From: Osedax frankpressi
Taxonomy: Eukaryota > Annelida > Polychaeta > Sabellida > Siboglinidae
NCBI GenBank assembly: GCA_964035775.1
Contig: OZ038313.1
Location: 17,107,116-17,171,115, forward strand
Direction: 5' to 3'
Length of the DNA: 64,000 bases
In this document: one piece after another, positions 1 to 51,699 of the stretch
How positions within the stretch are numbered: position 1 is the stretch's first letter
Layout of the letters: every line of letters starts with the position of its first letter
The notes under the pieces: generated by a model
The model's input: the letters and a program-made list of their open reading frames with translations, nothing else
Told to the model about the DNA's origin: nothing
The model's database searches: none
Program-made: the position numbers and the translations under genes

Positions 1-331
1 ATACAAATCATGAATTTACACAAAAATATTACAACTAAGAATAGGAAATTAAATATATTTATATTCAATTAAATATTATTACATCAATATCATTATAGTT
101 TGCATGAAATACTATTATAATTCCATAAATGATCATGATGTATCACTTTAATATATTTCAGATCGCATTATTGATCTTGATAACTCTATGATCGTTTTGA
201 TATTTTCAATAAAGTTTTTAACAAAATATTGAGACAATAGAATATGTTTAAATATTCTCAACTTAACTACATAAAATTAAATATTGAAACAAAGTAATTA
301 TTTAATTATATGATATATACACATGTATATA

Positions 332-367
<36 letters not shown>

Positions 368-396
368 ATGTATATTCTTATTTTTCAAATTCGTAG
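1..396. other. Intron or upstream sequence before the first visible EB exon
   Basis: AT-rich DNA with no recognisable coding segment. A short TA array lies at about 325-367, just before the acceptor ending at 396. Because the first visible exon starts in phase 1, coding sequence must lie upstream outside the window. Confidence 0.6.
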
Positions 397-36688
<36,292 letters not shown>

Positions 36689-36800
36689 TAGTTTGGTACA
36701 CATTTCCTGATTCATTACAATTCAATTTGTTACATCTATCCATTACACAAATCTGGATATTGGAGATCTAGGAATATTACTTGAGGAATCTTCATAAAAA

Positions 36801-36806
36801 AATAAA
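36801..36806 (+). terminator. Poly(A) signal AATAAA of the EB gene
   Basis: AATAAA 112 bases after the stop. Such hexamers are frequent in AT-rich DNA; position supports it. Confidence 0.45.
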
Positions 36807-39800
36807 AATGGATAATTATTTGACTAACTAAGTCAATTTTGAAATATTTAATTTACTAGTTTGTAATAATTAGAAATTGCTTTAGATTGTTACAATAATA
36901 TATCTTAGAAAATATATCTTTCATAATCTCAGCTTGTTATTAATATTGTTAATTATAATGTATTTCGTCTATTTGTGTATGCATATCAATTTCCGACTAT
37001 TACCTATAACAATGGATTAAACAATTAAACTAGTTTCAGTAACTACAATCGTTCAATAAAACATATATATTATTTCACTCGTGTAATTTTATATAAACAA
37101 TTATAAAAAAAATACTTTTTAAAATTGTCTACGTTATTGTGGATGCATTGTCGGATTATCTACTATACCAGAATTGTTGTTCTCCGTTATTTACATTGAT
37201 TTTTATTAACATAAGTTACTTGAATTAATTACAATTATTATATTGTATTAAAATACCTAGATAAAACAAATATAGTGTTAAAAGCAGAATATAGTATGGT
37301 GTTATATGCAAAGTATAATATATATTCGTGGAATCTCTAAACATATAAATAAATAAAATAAAGTTTATTTTAATTTATTATTAAGTTTCTAATCATATTA
37401 TAGATACGTAAAATACGTTTGTATTTTTATATATAATTAATTATTATATGATAAATATTATTAAATATACGTATATATAAATATACAATATATTAACATA
37501 ATACTATTATAAAATATTGGTATTATGTGCACTCATATATAAATACATTGGCTCAAGATCAATGTATCTATATATATTTCAATGATTCCTGGAAACAATT
37601 CGATGGTTACAGATTTCTTGAATAGAATTATTTAAATAAATAAACATGTATACAAGTATCAATTCATATGAATTCCGTTACTGGTTGTACTTTAAACTTC
37701 ATATCCATTTAAATAGTTAAAACATAACTTCTATGAAACTATCAGTAGAATGACTAATCTGATATCGATGGGAAAATATAATTCCACAACTTGTACGAGG
37801 TATTTTCAAGAAGATTATTTTATTATAATAATTATAAATTAGTAATCATCAGATTTTATTTATTTTAAATATTTATTATCAATTATATCATATTAAAAAC
37901 ACCGTTATTATTTTATAAACAGTTAACTATCGGCATTATTTTGATATATTAAACCAAATAATAATTTTAAAATACATATAATAAATAGTGATAATTATTA
38001 ATTTAGACTAAATTTAGAATGCAATATTTTAATCATTATAATATATTATTTCACTGTTATTATATATTGATTATACGATTTTGTATTGAATATCGAAGTT
38101 ATAGAAACTGATGTTTTGTTAACAAAAAATATATTCAGATTTGAATTATAGTTGGAATTTTGCATGTCTTTGTGATTATTATATGATTGTTTTTGTAATA
38201 TAGATTTTATAATATTTTTATTGAATATTTTCATTGTTAAAATACATACATATAAAATATACAACATTGTATAACTATTTTTACATACTATTTTAATATA
38301 AATTTAAATATAAATAATATAACCTAATATTAAATATATTTATTATAAGTTATAACTTATCATACTATCATATTAATTAATTAATTAATTAGTAGTTTTT
38401 AATTAACTATAGAATCATGGTTAGCTTCCAAATTAATAAAAAGGAAATTCACATAAAACATCACATAAATAATAGACTTGCATAATATATATAAAAATGC
38501 ATATTGTAAAAGATATCCAACTGAAATAACATTACTATTAATATTATTATCTTTGTATGTTTAATTACTGAATAACAGTTATACCCGAATATGAATATAT
38601 TTCTACTATTGCTATTTTCTATACATTTACTCGATAATAGATCATTTTAATAAACTCACACACTTGGGATTATTGATAACATGCAACATAATTAAATCAA
38701 TCTTAAAGAACATATAACAGTCAACTAATATAAATTGATCCAAAGTCAGTAACCTCCGTATTTTGTTTGGGTACTACAGGGTAGCATCCTATAGAATTCC
38801 TATTGAATCCCATAGATATAAGGTCCTCTATTGTTCAAGATGGTAGATATATCATATTTTTCTCTAGTATAAATATCAAATATACACTGAAAATACTACT
38901 AGCATAATTAAAATGAACGAAATTTCATTTAAAATTTAACGAACAAACTTAACTTTAAATTATACCAAGTTATACATCAATTATTAACTTATAACTTATG
39001 TATAAGCTAATCATATATGAATCATAAAGACATTAGATATTTTTAGAAATAATTCTATATTGTTTTTATACATATTTTCAAGCAACAAAGACCAATGCTT
39101 AATGGCTATAATATATTGAATATTATTATATTAATACTGCAATATTATTGAAAATGATATGAAATTCTTTATACATCTATTTAACTTATTTTAAATATAG
39201 TAAAATTATATAATTATTTCTATATAAACAAACCCAAACCCATAATATTCATTCAGATTTATAATAAATAATAGAGAATGTATAAAGCATAAAGCATTAA
39301 GTAGTTTATTTAATTTTCAATTAGTAAAGGATTTATTACTATAATAAATTATATAATCAATTAGTAATGGATTTATCAAATGGAGTTTTTTACCAAATAA
39401 TACAATCGAATAGTATTTATGATAATCTTCAAGTAATTGAAATGGGTATCTATTATTATTTTAGTTTTGCAAATTTGAAAGCAAAAATATTTATATTGCC
39501 TGATTTAAAATTTCATCATATATCATTTCATAATATTATTGAATATTTTATAAAATATATATAATGCTTTTTCAAAAAATTAAAAGGAAAATTTCAAGTT
39601 ATTTATCGAATATCTTTGCTTTTAGTGAAAATGTCATTTTATGATTAATAATTATATTGTATACTCAGTATTTTTTTAATATAGTTAATAGATAGATGGA
39701 TAATAATATAAACTTGCAATCTTTTGGAAGTATTGTAAAAATAATAAAAATATTATATGACTGTGGTATTTAAAAATATTGGTGTAAAGAATAGTGAAAT

Positions 39801-40640
39801 GTATAGATACTATACTATTAATATAATATATATATAATTATATCAGAATGACATAATAAAATATTTATAATATATAAATCTATTTATATATTTATAAACA
39901 TATAAAAAATGATTACCTTGTAATCAATAAACTACATTAAAATTAAAATATGCAATACTGTCAAATCATATTGAATAGATATGCCATTATATATAATACA
40001 TATCTATTATATAATATTATATGACATATTATTATAAGAATTTGTGAAATTAAAAGTTTCCAACAAAAATTTTAATTTTGTTTTTATTGAATACCAAATG
40101 TTTTATTTTAATAATAATAATAGTGTATCATATAATAATATCATATAATAATAGTGTAATAGTGTAGAATACAATCGAACTAATAATAGAGACATTAAGA
40201 GGTTGATGAGTATTTCAACATCGACCGACATCGACCGTTGGGATGTAAAGGGTTAATAAAATAGAAGAATCACAAAGTAATTTTTTCATATGATTTTAAA
40301 AGTTAATATAAATTGATATCTAGTGGATACTTATTGTATTTTTTCACAAACAATAATTGTATATCATAACTACTTATCATATTCAAGGAATTTTAGAAAT
40401 ATTACAAATACCCAAGTACCATCCAGGATATTTAAGTTTTTTTTGGTGTATAATAAAAGAGAGAATATATTTTATTTGTATTTAAATTGATAAATAATTA
40501 TATTTTAATTAAAATTTGCTACACGAATTTATAATAGTTACTAGAACTATATACTCTGGTTTCTAATGCATTCCCCTATTGTATACATTGTATATTGTAT
40601 ATTGTTAATGTTACATTATTAATGTACTGTATACAAATAG
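36807..40640. other. Intergenic AT-rich DNA
   Basis: No gene recognised. Open frames at 38046-38267 (minus) and 39367-39564 (plus) have no recognisable domain and biased AT composition. Confidence 0.5.
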
Positions 40641-40950
40641 AGTTTTACGAATAGTATATTATAGTACTACACCGTATACGTTAGACAATTAACGTTGCAC
40701 GCTATTCTGTAGACTTATATACATGGGTATTGATTTTAAAAGGACAACGTTAAATCGGTTATCAGAATTACGAAATGTAAATTCTGAGTCATTGATATTG
40801 ACCACAGCTGTCACTCATCTAGCGATTACTAAGTCCGAGACTCTCCGACGATGACTACCGCCGAGATACAGTTATAGCGGAGATGTAGGCCATTAGGATT
40901 ACCAGATGCAAATCGATATTTCGCATCATCTCCACTATAGCTTTACGCGG

Positions 40951-40992
<42 letters not shown>

Positions 40993-41350
40993 ATCTACAC
41001 ACCCATATACTCCGCGCTATTGCATATGTTGACGTGTTATTCGTTCTAATCTCTGCACTAGAACACGCGATGGAAGCTATAAGGAAACTCACGTAGCCGG
41101 TGGAATATAATTTCTATTATCGTCAGTGTTTTAATGTATACGAGTCTAACGGTCCTGATATCGTGTACGCGAAGATAGTATTTCGTGTAAAACAAAGCTA
41201 TAGTACTCCTTTTAGTGCCGAAGAGATAGGATGATTTTAACATCTCCCATAAATAGAATATCACAATACAAAATAGTGTTCCATCTTTACTGCAATGTCA
41301 AACAAGTCCTCGCGCTTATGAACATCTCGCAAACCTCGCACGCAATTACA
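40641..41350. promoter_or_regulatory. GC/CpG-richer island with hairpin
   Basis: Markedly less AT-rich than anything nearby, with many CpGs (CCGACGATGACTACCGCCGAG, TTTACGCGGCCG, CCGCGC). It has no long open frame before the minisatellite. It could be a promoter, a first non-coding exon of the downstream PAQR gene, or the edge of a conserved non-coding RNA. A (GT)19 run is at 40953-40990. Confidence 0.4.
40870..40942 (+). ncRNA. Candidate structured RNA hairpin
   Basis: 16-base arms 40870-40885 and 40927-40942 pair at 15 of 16 positions (one G-U, one C-A mismatch); inside the loop GATGCAAAT (40905-40913) pairs with ATTT-GCATC (40918-40927, one bulge). Long stems are cheap in TA DNA but this one is GC-containing. 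Confidence 0.3.
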
Positions 41351-44300
41351 CACCTACCCCACCACCACTACATATACCCTATACCACTTACACCCCCACT
41401 ACCACACTTACCTTATACCACTTATACCCCTCTCACTACTACTACACTCACCCTATACCACTTACACCCCCACTACCACACTTACCTTATACCACTTATA
41501 CCCCTCTCTCACTACTACACTCACCCTATACCACTTACACCCCTCTCACCACTACACTCACCCTATACCACTTACCCCCCTCTCACCACTACACTCACCC
41601 TATACCACTTACACCCCTCTCACCACTACACTCACCATATACCACTTACACCCCTCTCACCACTACTACACTCACCCTATACCACTTACACCCCTCTCAC
41701 CACTACACTTACCCTATACCACTTACACCCCTCTCACTACTACACTCACCCAATACCACTTACACCCCTCTCACCACTACACTTACCCTATACCACTTAC
41801 ACCCCCACTACCACACTTACCTTATACCACTTTTACCCCTCTCACTACTACTACACTCACCCTATACCACTTACATCCTCACTACTACACTCATCCTATA
41901 AAACTTACACCCCTCTCACCACTACACTTACCTTATACCACTTTTACCCCTCTCACTACTACTACACTCACCCTATACCACTTACATCCTCACTACTACA
42001 CTCACCCTATACCACTTACACCCCTCTCACTACTACACTCACCCTATACCACTTACACCCCTCTCAATACTACACTTACCCTATACCACTTACACCCCTC
42101 TCACCACTACAATCACCATATACCACTTACACCCTTCTCACTACTACACTCACCCTATACCACTTACACCCCTCTCAATACTACACTTACCCTATACCAC
42201 TTACACCCCTCTCACCACTACAATCACCATATACCACTTACACCCTTCTCACTACTACACTCACCCTATACCACTTACACCCCTCTCACTACTACTACAT
42301 TCATCCTATACCACTTACACCCCTCTCACCACTACTACACTCACCCTATACCACTTACACCCCTCTCACCACTACTACACTCACCCTATACCACTTACAC
42401 CCCTCTATCTACTACTACACTCACCCTATACCACTTACACCCCTCTCACCACTACTACACTCACCCTATACCACTTACACCCCTCTCACCACTACACTCA
42501 CCCTATACCACTTACACCCCTCTCACTACTACACTCACCCTATACCACTTACACGCCTCTCACTACTACACTCACCCTATACCACTTACACCCCTCTCAC
42601 CACTACTACACTCACCCTATATCACTTACATCCCCACTACTACTACACTCACCCTATACCACTTACACCCCTCTTACTACTACACTCACCCTATACCACT
42701 TACACCCCTCTCACTACTACACTCACCCTATACCACTTGCACCCCTCTCACTACTACTACACTTACCCTATACCACTTACACCACTCTCACTACTACACT
42801 CACCCTATACCACTTACACCCCTCCCACTACTACACTCACCCTATACCACTTACACCCCTCCCACTACTCCACTCACCCTATACCACTTACACCCCTCTC
42901 ACCACTACAATCACCCTATACCACTTACACCCCTCTCACTACTACACTCACCCTATACCACTTACACCCCTCTCACCACTACACTCACCCTATACCACGT
43001 AAACCCCTCTCACCACTACACTCACCCTATACCACTTACACCCCTCACACTACTACACTCACCATATACCACTTACACCCCTCTCACTACTACACTCACC
43101 CTATACCACTTACACCCCTCTCACTACTACACTCACCCTATACCACATACACCCCTCCCACTACTCCACTCACCCTATACCACTTACACCCCTCTCACCA
43201 CTACTACACTCACCCTATACCACTTACACCCCTCCCACTACTACACTCACCCTATACCACTTACACCCCTCTCACTACTACACTCACCCTATACCACTTA
43301 CACCCCTCTCACTACTACACTCACCCTATACCACATACACCCCTCCCACTACTCCACTCACCCTATACCACTTACACCCCTCTCACCACTACTACTCTCA
43401 CCCTATACCACTTACACCCCTCTCACCACTACACTCACCCTATACCACTTACACCCTCCCACTACTCCACTCACCCTATATCACTTACACCCCTCTCACC
43501 ACTACTACACTCACCCTATACCACTTACACCCCTCTCACTACTACACTCACCCTATATCACTTACACCCCTCCCACTACTCCACTCACCCTATACCACTT
43601 ACACCCCTCTCACCACTACTACACTCACCCTATACCACTTACACCCCTCCCACTACTACACTCACCCTATACCACTTACACCCCTCTCACTACTACACTC
43701 ACCCTATACCACTTACACCCCTCTCACTACTACACTCACCCTATACCACATACACCCCTCCCACTACTCCACTCACCCTATACCACTTACACCCCTCTCA
43801 CCACTACACTCACCCTATACCACTTACACCCTCCCACTACTCCACTCACCCTATATCACTTACACCCCTCTCACCACTACTACACTCACCCTATACCACT
43901 TACACCCCTCTCACTACTACACTCACCCTATATCACTTACACCCCTCCCACTACTCCACTCACCCTATACCACTTACACCCCTCTCACCACTACTACACT
44001 CACCCTATACCACTTACACCCCTCTCACTACTATACTCACCCTATACCACTTACACCCCTCCCACTACTCCACTCACCCTATACCACTTACACCCCTCTC
44101 ACCACTACTACACTCACCCTATACCACTTACACCCCTCTCACTACTATACTCACCCTATATCACTTACACCCCTCTCACCACTACTACACTCACCCTATA
44201 CCACTTACATCCCTCTCACTACTACACTCACCCTATACCACTTACACCTCTCTCACCACTACACTCACCCTATACCACTTACACCCCTCCCACTACTACA

Positions 44301-47210
44301 CTCACCCTATACCACTTACACCCCTCTCACCACTACACTCACCCTATACCACTTACACCCCTCCCACTACTACACTCACCCTATACCACTTACACCCCTC
44401 TCACCACTACACTCACCCTATACCACTTACACCCCTCCCACTACTACACTCACCCTATACCACTTACACCCCTCTCACTACTACACTCACCCTATACCAC
44501 TTACACCCCTCTCACTACTACACTCATCCTATACCACTTACACCCCTCTCACCACTACTACACTCACCCTATACCACTTACACCCCTCTCACTACTATAC
44601 TCACCCTATACCACTTACACCCCTCCCACTACTCCACTCACCCTATACCACTTACACCCCTCTCACCACTACTACACTCACCCTATACCACTTACACCCC
44701 TCTCACTACTATACTCACCCTATATCACTTACACCCCTCTCACCACTACTACACTCACCCTATACCACTTACATCCCTCTCACTACTACACTCACCCTAT
44801 ACCACTTACACCTCTCTCACCACTACACTCACCCTATACCACTTACACCCCTCCCACTACTACACTCACCCTATACCACTTACACCTCTCTCACCACTAC
44901 TACACTCACCCTATACCACTTACATCCCTCTCACTACTACACTCACCCTATACCACTTACACCTCTCTCACCACTACACTCACCCTATACCACTTACACC
45001 CCTCTCACTACTACACTCACCCTATACCACTTACACCTCTCTCACCACTACTACACTCACCCTATACCACTTACACCCTCTCACTACTACAATCACCCTA
45101 TACCATTTACACCCCTCTCACCACTACACTCACCCTATACCACTTACACCCCTCTCACCACTACACTCATCCTATACCACTTACACCCCTCTCACTACTA
45201 CACTCACCCTATACCACTTACACCCCTCTCACTACTACACTCACCCTATACCACTTACACCCCTCCCACTACTCCACTCACCCTATACCACTTACACCCC
45301 TCTCACCACTACTACACTCACCCTATACCACTTACACCCCTCTCACTACTACACTCACCCTATACCACTTACACCCCTCTCACCACTACACTCACCCTAT
45401 ACCACATACACCCCTCTCACCACTACACTCACCCTATACCACTTACACCCCTCTCACCACTACACTCACCCTATACCACTTACGCCCCTCTCACCACTAC
45501 ACTCACCCTATGCCACTTACACCCCTCTCACTACTACACTCACCCTATACCACTTACACCCCTCTCACTACTACACTCACCCTATACCACTTACATCCTC
45601 TCACTACTACACTCACCCTATACGACTTACACCCCTCCCACTACTACTACACTCACCCTATACCACTTACACCCCTCTCACTACTACACTCACCCTATAC
45701 CACTTACACTCCTCTCACTACTACACTCACCCTATACCACTTACACCCCTCTCACTACTCCACTCACCCTATACTACTTACACCCCTCTCACCACTATAC
45801 TCACCCTATACCACTAACACCCCTCTCACCACTACACTCACCCTATACCACTTACACCCCTCTCACTACTACACTCACCCTATACCACTTACAACTCTCT
45901 CACTACTACACTCACCCTATACCACTTACACCCCTCTCACCACTACACTCACCCTATACTACTTACACCCCTCTTACCACTACACTCACCCTATACCACT
46001 TACACCCCTCTCACTACTACTACACTCATCCTATACCACTTACACCCCTCTCACCACTACACTCACCCTATACCACTTACACCCCTCTCACTACTACACT
46101 CACCCTATACCACTTACACCCCTCTCACCACTACTACACTCACCCTATACCACTTACACCCCTCTCACTACTACACTCACCCTATACCACTTACACCCCT
46201 CTTACCACTACACTCACCCTATACCACTTACACCCCTCTCACTACTACTACACTCACCCTATACCACTTACACCCCTCCCACTACTACACTCACCCTATA
46301 CCACTTACACCCCTCTCACTACACTCACCCTATACCACTTACACCCCTATCACTACTACACTCAACCTATACCACGTACACCCCTCCCACTACTACACTC
46401 ACCCTATACCACTTACACCCCTCTCACTACTACACTCATCCTATACCACATACACCCCTCTCACCACTACACTCACCCTATACCACTTACACCCCTCTCA
46501 CCACTACACTCACCCTATACCACGTACACCCCTCCCACTACTACACTCACCCTATACCACTTACACCCCTCTCACTACTACACTCACCCTATACCACTTA
46601 CACCCCTCTCACCACTACACTCACCCTATACCACTTACACCCCTCCCACTACTACACTCACCCTATACCACTTACACCCCTCTCACCACTACACTCACCC
46701 TATACCACTTACACCCCTCCCACTACTACACTCACCCTATACCACTTACACCCCTCTCACTACTACACTCACCCTATACCACTTACACCCCTATCACTAC
46801 TACACTCAACCTATACCACGTACACCCCTCCCACTACTACACTCACCCTATACCACTTACACCCCTCTCACTACTACACTCACCCTATACCACATACACC
46901 CCTCTCACCACTACACTCACCCTATACCACTTACACCCCTCTCACCACTACACTCACCCTATACCACGTACACCCCTCCCACTACTACACTCACCCTATA
47001 CCACTTACACCCCTCTCACTACTACACTCACCCTATACCACTTACACCCCTCTCACCACTACACTCACCCTATACCACTTACACCCCTCCCACTACTACA
47101 CTCACCCTATACCACTTACACCCCTCTCACCACTACACTCACCCTATACCACGTACACCCCTCCCACTACTATACCCACCCTATACCACTTACACCCCTC
47201 TCCAACAATA
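41351..47210. repeat. 37-bp C-rich minisatellite, about 5.8 kb
   Basis: Unit of the form CTCACCCTATACCACTTACA plus CCCCTCTCACCACTACA, 37 bases, with 36-, 40- and 34-base variants (extra or missing CTA, missing C). About 155 copies. A few recurrent variants (TCCCACTACTC, CATACACC, CGTACACC, CTATCAC) recur in blocks. The plus strand is almost free of G. Very long plus-strand open frames (1528 and 641 codons) result from the lack of stop words in all frames. Confidence 0.97.
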
Positions 47211-47232
47211 TACAATATACTTATCTCACACA

Positions 47233-47492
47233 CACATAATCACACATACACCTCTTACCACACACGGACACACTTCACACACTCATTGGCACACATACAC
47301 CTCTTACCACACAGGGATACACTTCACACACTCATTGGCACACATACACCTCTTGCCACACAGGGACACACTTCACACACTCATTGGCACACATACACCT
47401 CTTACCACACAGGGATACACTTCACACACACATAGGCACACATACACCTCTTACCACACAGGGACACACTTCACACACACATAGGCACACAT
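47233..47492. repeat. 49-bp tandem repeat, about 5 copies
   Basis: Unit ACTTCACACACTCATTGGCA plus CACATACACCTCTTACCACA and CAGGGATAC. The variants alternate GGGATAC and GGGACAC, and CTCATTGG and ACATAGG. It abuts the 37-bp array and shares ACACCTCT/TACCAC words with it. Confidence 0.92.
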
Positions 47493-47726
47493 AGAACCAC
47501 CTTCCCAAAAACTGTTACCCCCACCCACCAATATGTTTAAGTGCAGGCTAAAAAGCTTGAGAAGTAATATAGGGAAGGTGAGAATAAGCACCTTCTCTAT
47601 ATTTTATAACACTTATCTAGTCACGATCTAATACTTTTTTAATTTTACTTTATCTTTTATTTTTTGCTCATTACACATTGTAGAACGTTTATCAATTGTT
47701 AAATGATTCATGTATAATAAATTCTT

Positions 47727-48745
47727 CACACGCACACGCACACACACGCACACACACACACACACACACACACTTACACTCACCTTCGAACAATGTAAAA
47801 ATTGGATTTTCGTGAATAAACATATACACACACATACACACACACATCACACACACCATACACACATCTCTTACACTTCACACGCACACACACATACATA
47901 TCTTACACTTTACACACATACACACACATCACACACACCACACACACACACATAAACATCTCTTACACTTCACACGCACACACACACACACATATCTTTC
48001 ACTTTACACTCACACACACATCACACATATCTTTCACTTTACACTCACACACACATCATACACACATACACACGCATCTCTTACACTTTACACTCACACA
48101 CACACACATCCACACACACACTCACACACACATACATCTCTTACACTTTACACTCACACACACACATATCTCTTACACTCACACACACACACATCACACA
48201 CACCAACATACACATACACAGACATCTCTTACACTTTACACACTCACACACACACACACTCACATCTCTTACACTCACACACACACACACACTTACACAC
48301 ACATCACACACACCACACATACATCTCTTACACTTAACACACACACACACATATCTCTTACACTCACACACACACACACTTACACACACATCACACACAC
48401 CACCCATACATCTCTTACACTTTACACATGCTCACACACACACTCACATCTCTTACACTTTACACTCACACACACACACACACACATCACACACAGCACA
48501 CATACATCTCTTACACTTTACACACACTCACACACACACTCACATCTCTTACACTCACACACACACACACTTACACACACATCACACACACCACACATAC
48601 ATCTCTTACACTTTACACACACTCACACACACACACTCACATCTCTTACACTCACACACACATACACACACACTCACACACATCTCTTATACTCACACAC
48701 ACACACACACCAACATACACACACACACACACCACATATACACTT
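47727..48745. repeat. CA-rich compound satellite
   Basis: (CA)n stretches interleaved with CATCTCTTACACTTTACAC units at roughly 60-110 base spacing. No intact gene; open frames on both strands are repeat artefacts. Confidence 0.93.
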
Positions 48746-51031
48746 ACTTACTTACATGTTTTGACTTACTCAAATGAGTCTGTCATTTCTATAAAACCAT
48801 TTTATTTTCACTAATTTTACCATTTTGCTTATCTCATTATATATAAATAATAATACACTTCCTCTTTCTAATTTGTATACAGAAATACCTACACAACAAA
48901 TAATCTCATTGAATTGATCTATGACTTATATTCCTTTTAACATAATGTATAACATATGTAAACTATTTTTCTACAAGGTACGGAAATAGAAATTTAAATT
49001 CATCTGTCCAATTTATATATCTAACTATCTATGATTATGAAAAATATTCATTAAATCTAAATTGCTACACTGAACACAAACATGGTTTTTGTCTTGTCCA
49101 ATTATTAAACTTCTGATAGCCATTGTTTCATAGCAAAGACTTAAAGACTGTTAATTCACAGCTAAAGAAATTAATAATTTTACAATTCAGATATTCCGAA
49201 ATACTACACACATTTCAATGTGATAAAATAACATAAAAAACTAAGTTTAGGTAGTTATTCCACCGACTAAACTGAATGACAACTACAAATATATATTAAT
49301 ACTAAACAAAACTTTAGTATATAGCTTAAGGTCAACTATATATCTTAAGACTACGATTAATTTCAAAATTATTATGATATTCGAAAATAGAATCATGCAA
49401 TTATAATATGTTGTAAAAATATAAATACTTTCTATATATTAACGATATAAAATAAATTTATTTTATTTCTCATTATAAATATTAAATCCTGTTGATTGTT
49501 AAGAATTATCTTCAGAATCATATTTTTCATGTTTCTTAAAAATGTAATCCTCAACTAATACAATACGAGTACATTTTACAATCCTAGCAGTATTACTCAA
49601 GTAATTCAGTATATAACTTCCTTTTTAGGAGTATATTTTATATGTTCTCTCCAATTACTATGTTCGAAGGATAACATAGAGTTTTCTCTTCTATTCTATT
49701 TCTAGGTGTATTATATAATATATATATATATATATTCCACATTTAGTCCCAAACATTAAATAAGGGTAATTAAATAGGGGCTAGTGGAACAAATTGATTA
49801 ATGAAATGTTTTGAACATTTAAAAACAAATTTATATCATCAAATGGTATATCACCTCATCAAACACAGTGATACAATTGAACCTAAATAATAAATAGTAT
49901 AGTATATAATAAATTATAAAATGAAAACATTTATATTAACTTGATTTCTGAGAAACCACTAAAATTGCTGTAAAGAAATGGTGTTTACCACTAAATAAAA
50001 TAATGTAAATAGTATACAATCTTATTTAATCTTAATTATTTTAAATTAAAATAATCATTATATATTAATGAGATAAAATATATATATAAAAAAGTATTTG
50101 GTTATAAAATCTGTTAATAAAACAATATTAGTTAATATAAAAGAATTAAACAATACAAATTTATATGACCTGGTTAGCCATGGTGTTTACTGGGATGTGC
50201 CAGAGAGCATAATCAAACTCAGAACACTATCTTCTTTAATATCCTACATCTAAATCTGAATCTTTGAAAGTATGCACAATTACAATGTATAATTTAATAT
50301 AAAATTAAAATTTTCAATTTCAATGTTATAATTACATTATATATTCTATCTAGGAAATCCTTTATGTAAAAAAAAACAGATTTATATTTATAATGGTTAC
50401 AATAATTATAATAAAAATAAATTATTAATTTTTTTAAATATTATATAAGAAAAAACATGTTTATCATTATTACAAAAATATCACCTCTATTATTTTCTTG
50501 GATAGTAAAAATATATATCATTTCACTTTTTGTATTGTATAATTTCATTTATTTGTTAATCAATACTTTTATTACAAAAATATCACCTCTATTATTTTCT
50601 TGGATAGTAAAAATATATATCATTTCACTTTTTGTATTGTATAATTTCATTTATTTGTTAATCAATACTTTTTGTAACATATGATCAGATTTTATAAACT
50701 ATTACATCTTTCTGATATCCGGATATCTAATTATAATATAACCAGAGTAATATATGATAATTACACATACAAATATAGGTCAATTACTAACAATGGTTTT
50801 ACCTGGTTAATCACATAGGAATTTGCATGTGAATTACATTTACATTTAACTAATGATTTACTACACTTGATCTATTGGGAATTATAAGAAATTCAAAAGA
50901 ATTATATCATACAAATAATAATATCTTTCAATGTAAGATATTAACATTATTTGTAATATTATTTTATTCTCTATTACTATAACTGAATATTAATAATTCA
51001 TATTTTTATATAATCGAATATAATTATCACA

Positions 51032-51080
<49 letters not shown>

Positions 51081-51234
51081 TTATACATGTTATACATTCA
51101 TATTATAATATATAATGTGTTCTGGGATTTATAATATATTGCATAATACTTTGAACTCATTTCCTATTCTATTTATAGCTTCGTTATATAGAATTTGCAT
51201 ATGAAAGCTATGCATGTAAATTGTAGTACATATG

Positions 51235-51291
<57 letters not shown>

Positions 51292-51664
51292 TACTTATGA
51301 CGTAATAGTAAACAAATATATCGTTTTATGAGTACTCAATTCCAGATGTATCAATTCAGATGTATATATTTATATTAAATCGCGCATTATGTAATTTAAG
51401 AGGAATAGTGAATACTTTAAAATAATATAATTATTATTTTACATAACTATATATTATTACATAACTATATATTGCTTAATATCTAGGAAATTATAAAGTC
51501 ATACACTATAATATCGATATAGTCATATGACTATATGTATATACACTATAATATATTGTGATTATTTATTAATAATAATGATAACTTAATTTATAATCAA
51601 TATAATTACTATAATACTATTATTATTGTGCCTATAGCTGCGTAATAAATACAATATAGTTCCA

Positions 51665-51699
<35 letters not shown>

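Noticed and set aside
41231-47435. 1528- and 641-codon threonine/proline/histidine-rich frames as a mucin-like gene
   Set aside because: The 37-bp unit makes the protein cycle through three frames, and length variants shift frame freely without selection to keep one frame. No signal peptide or domain.
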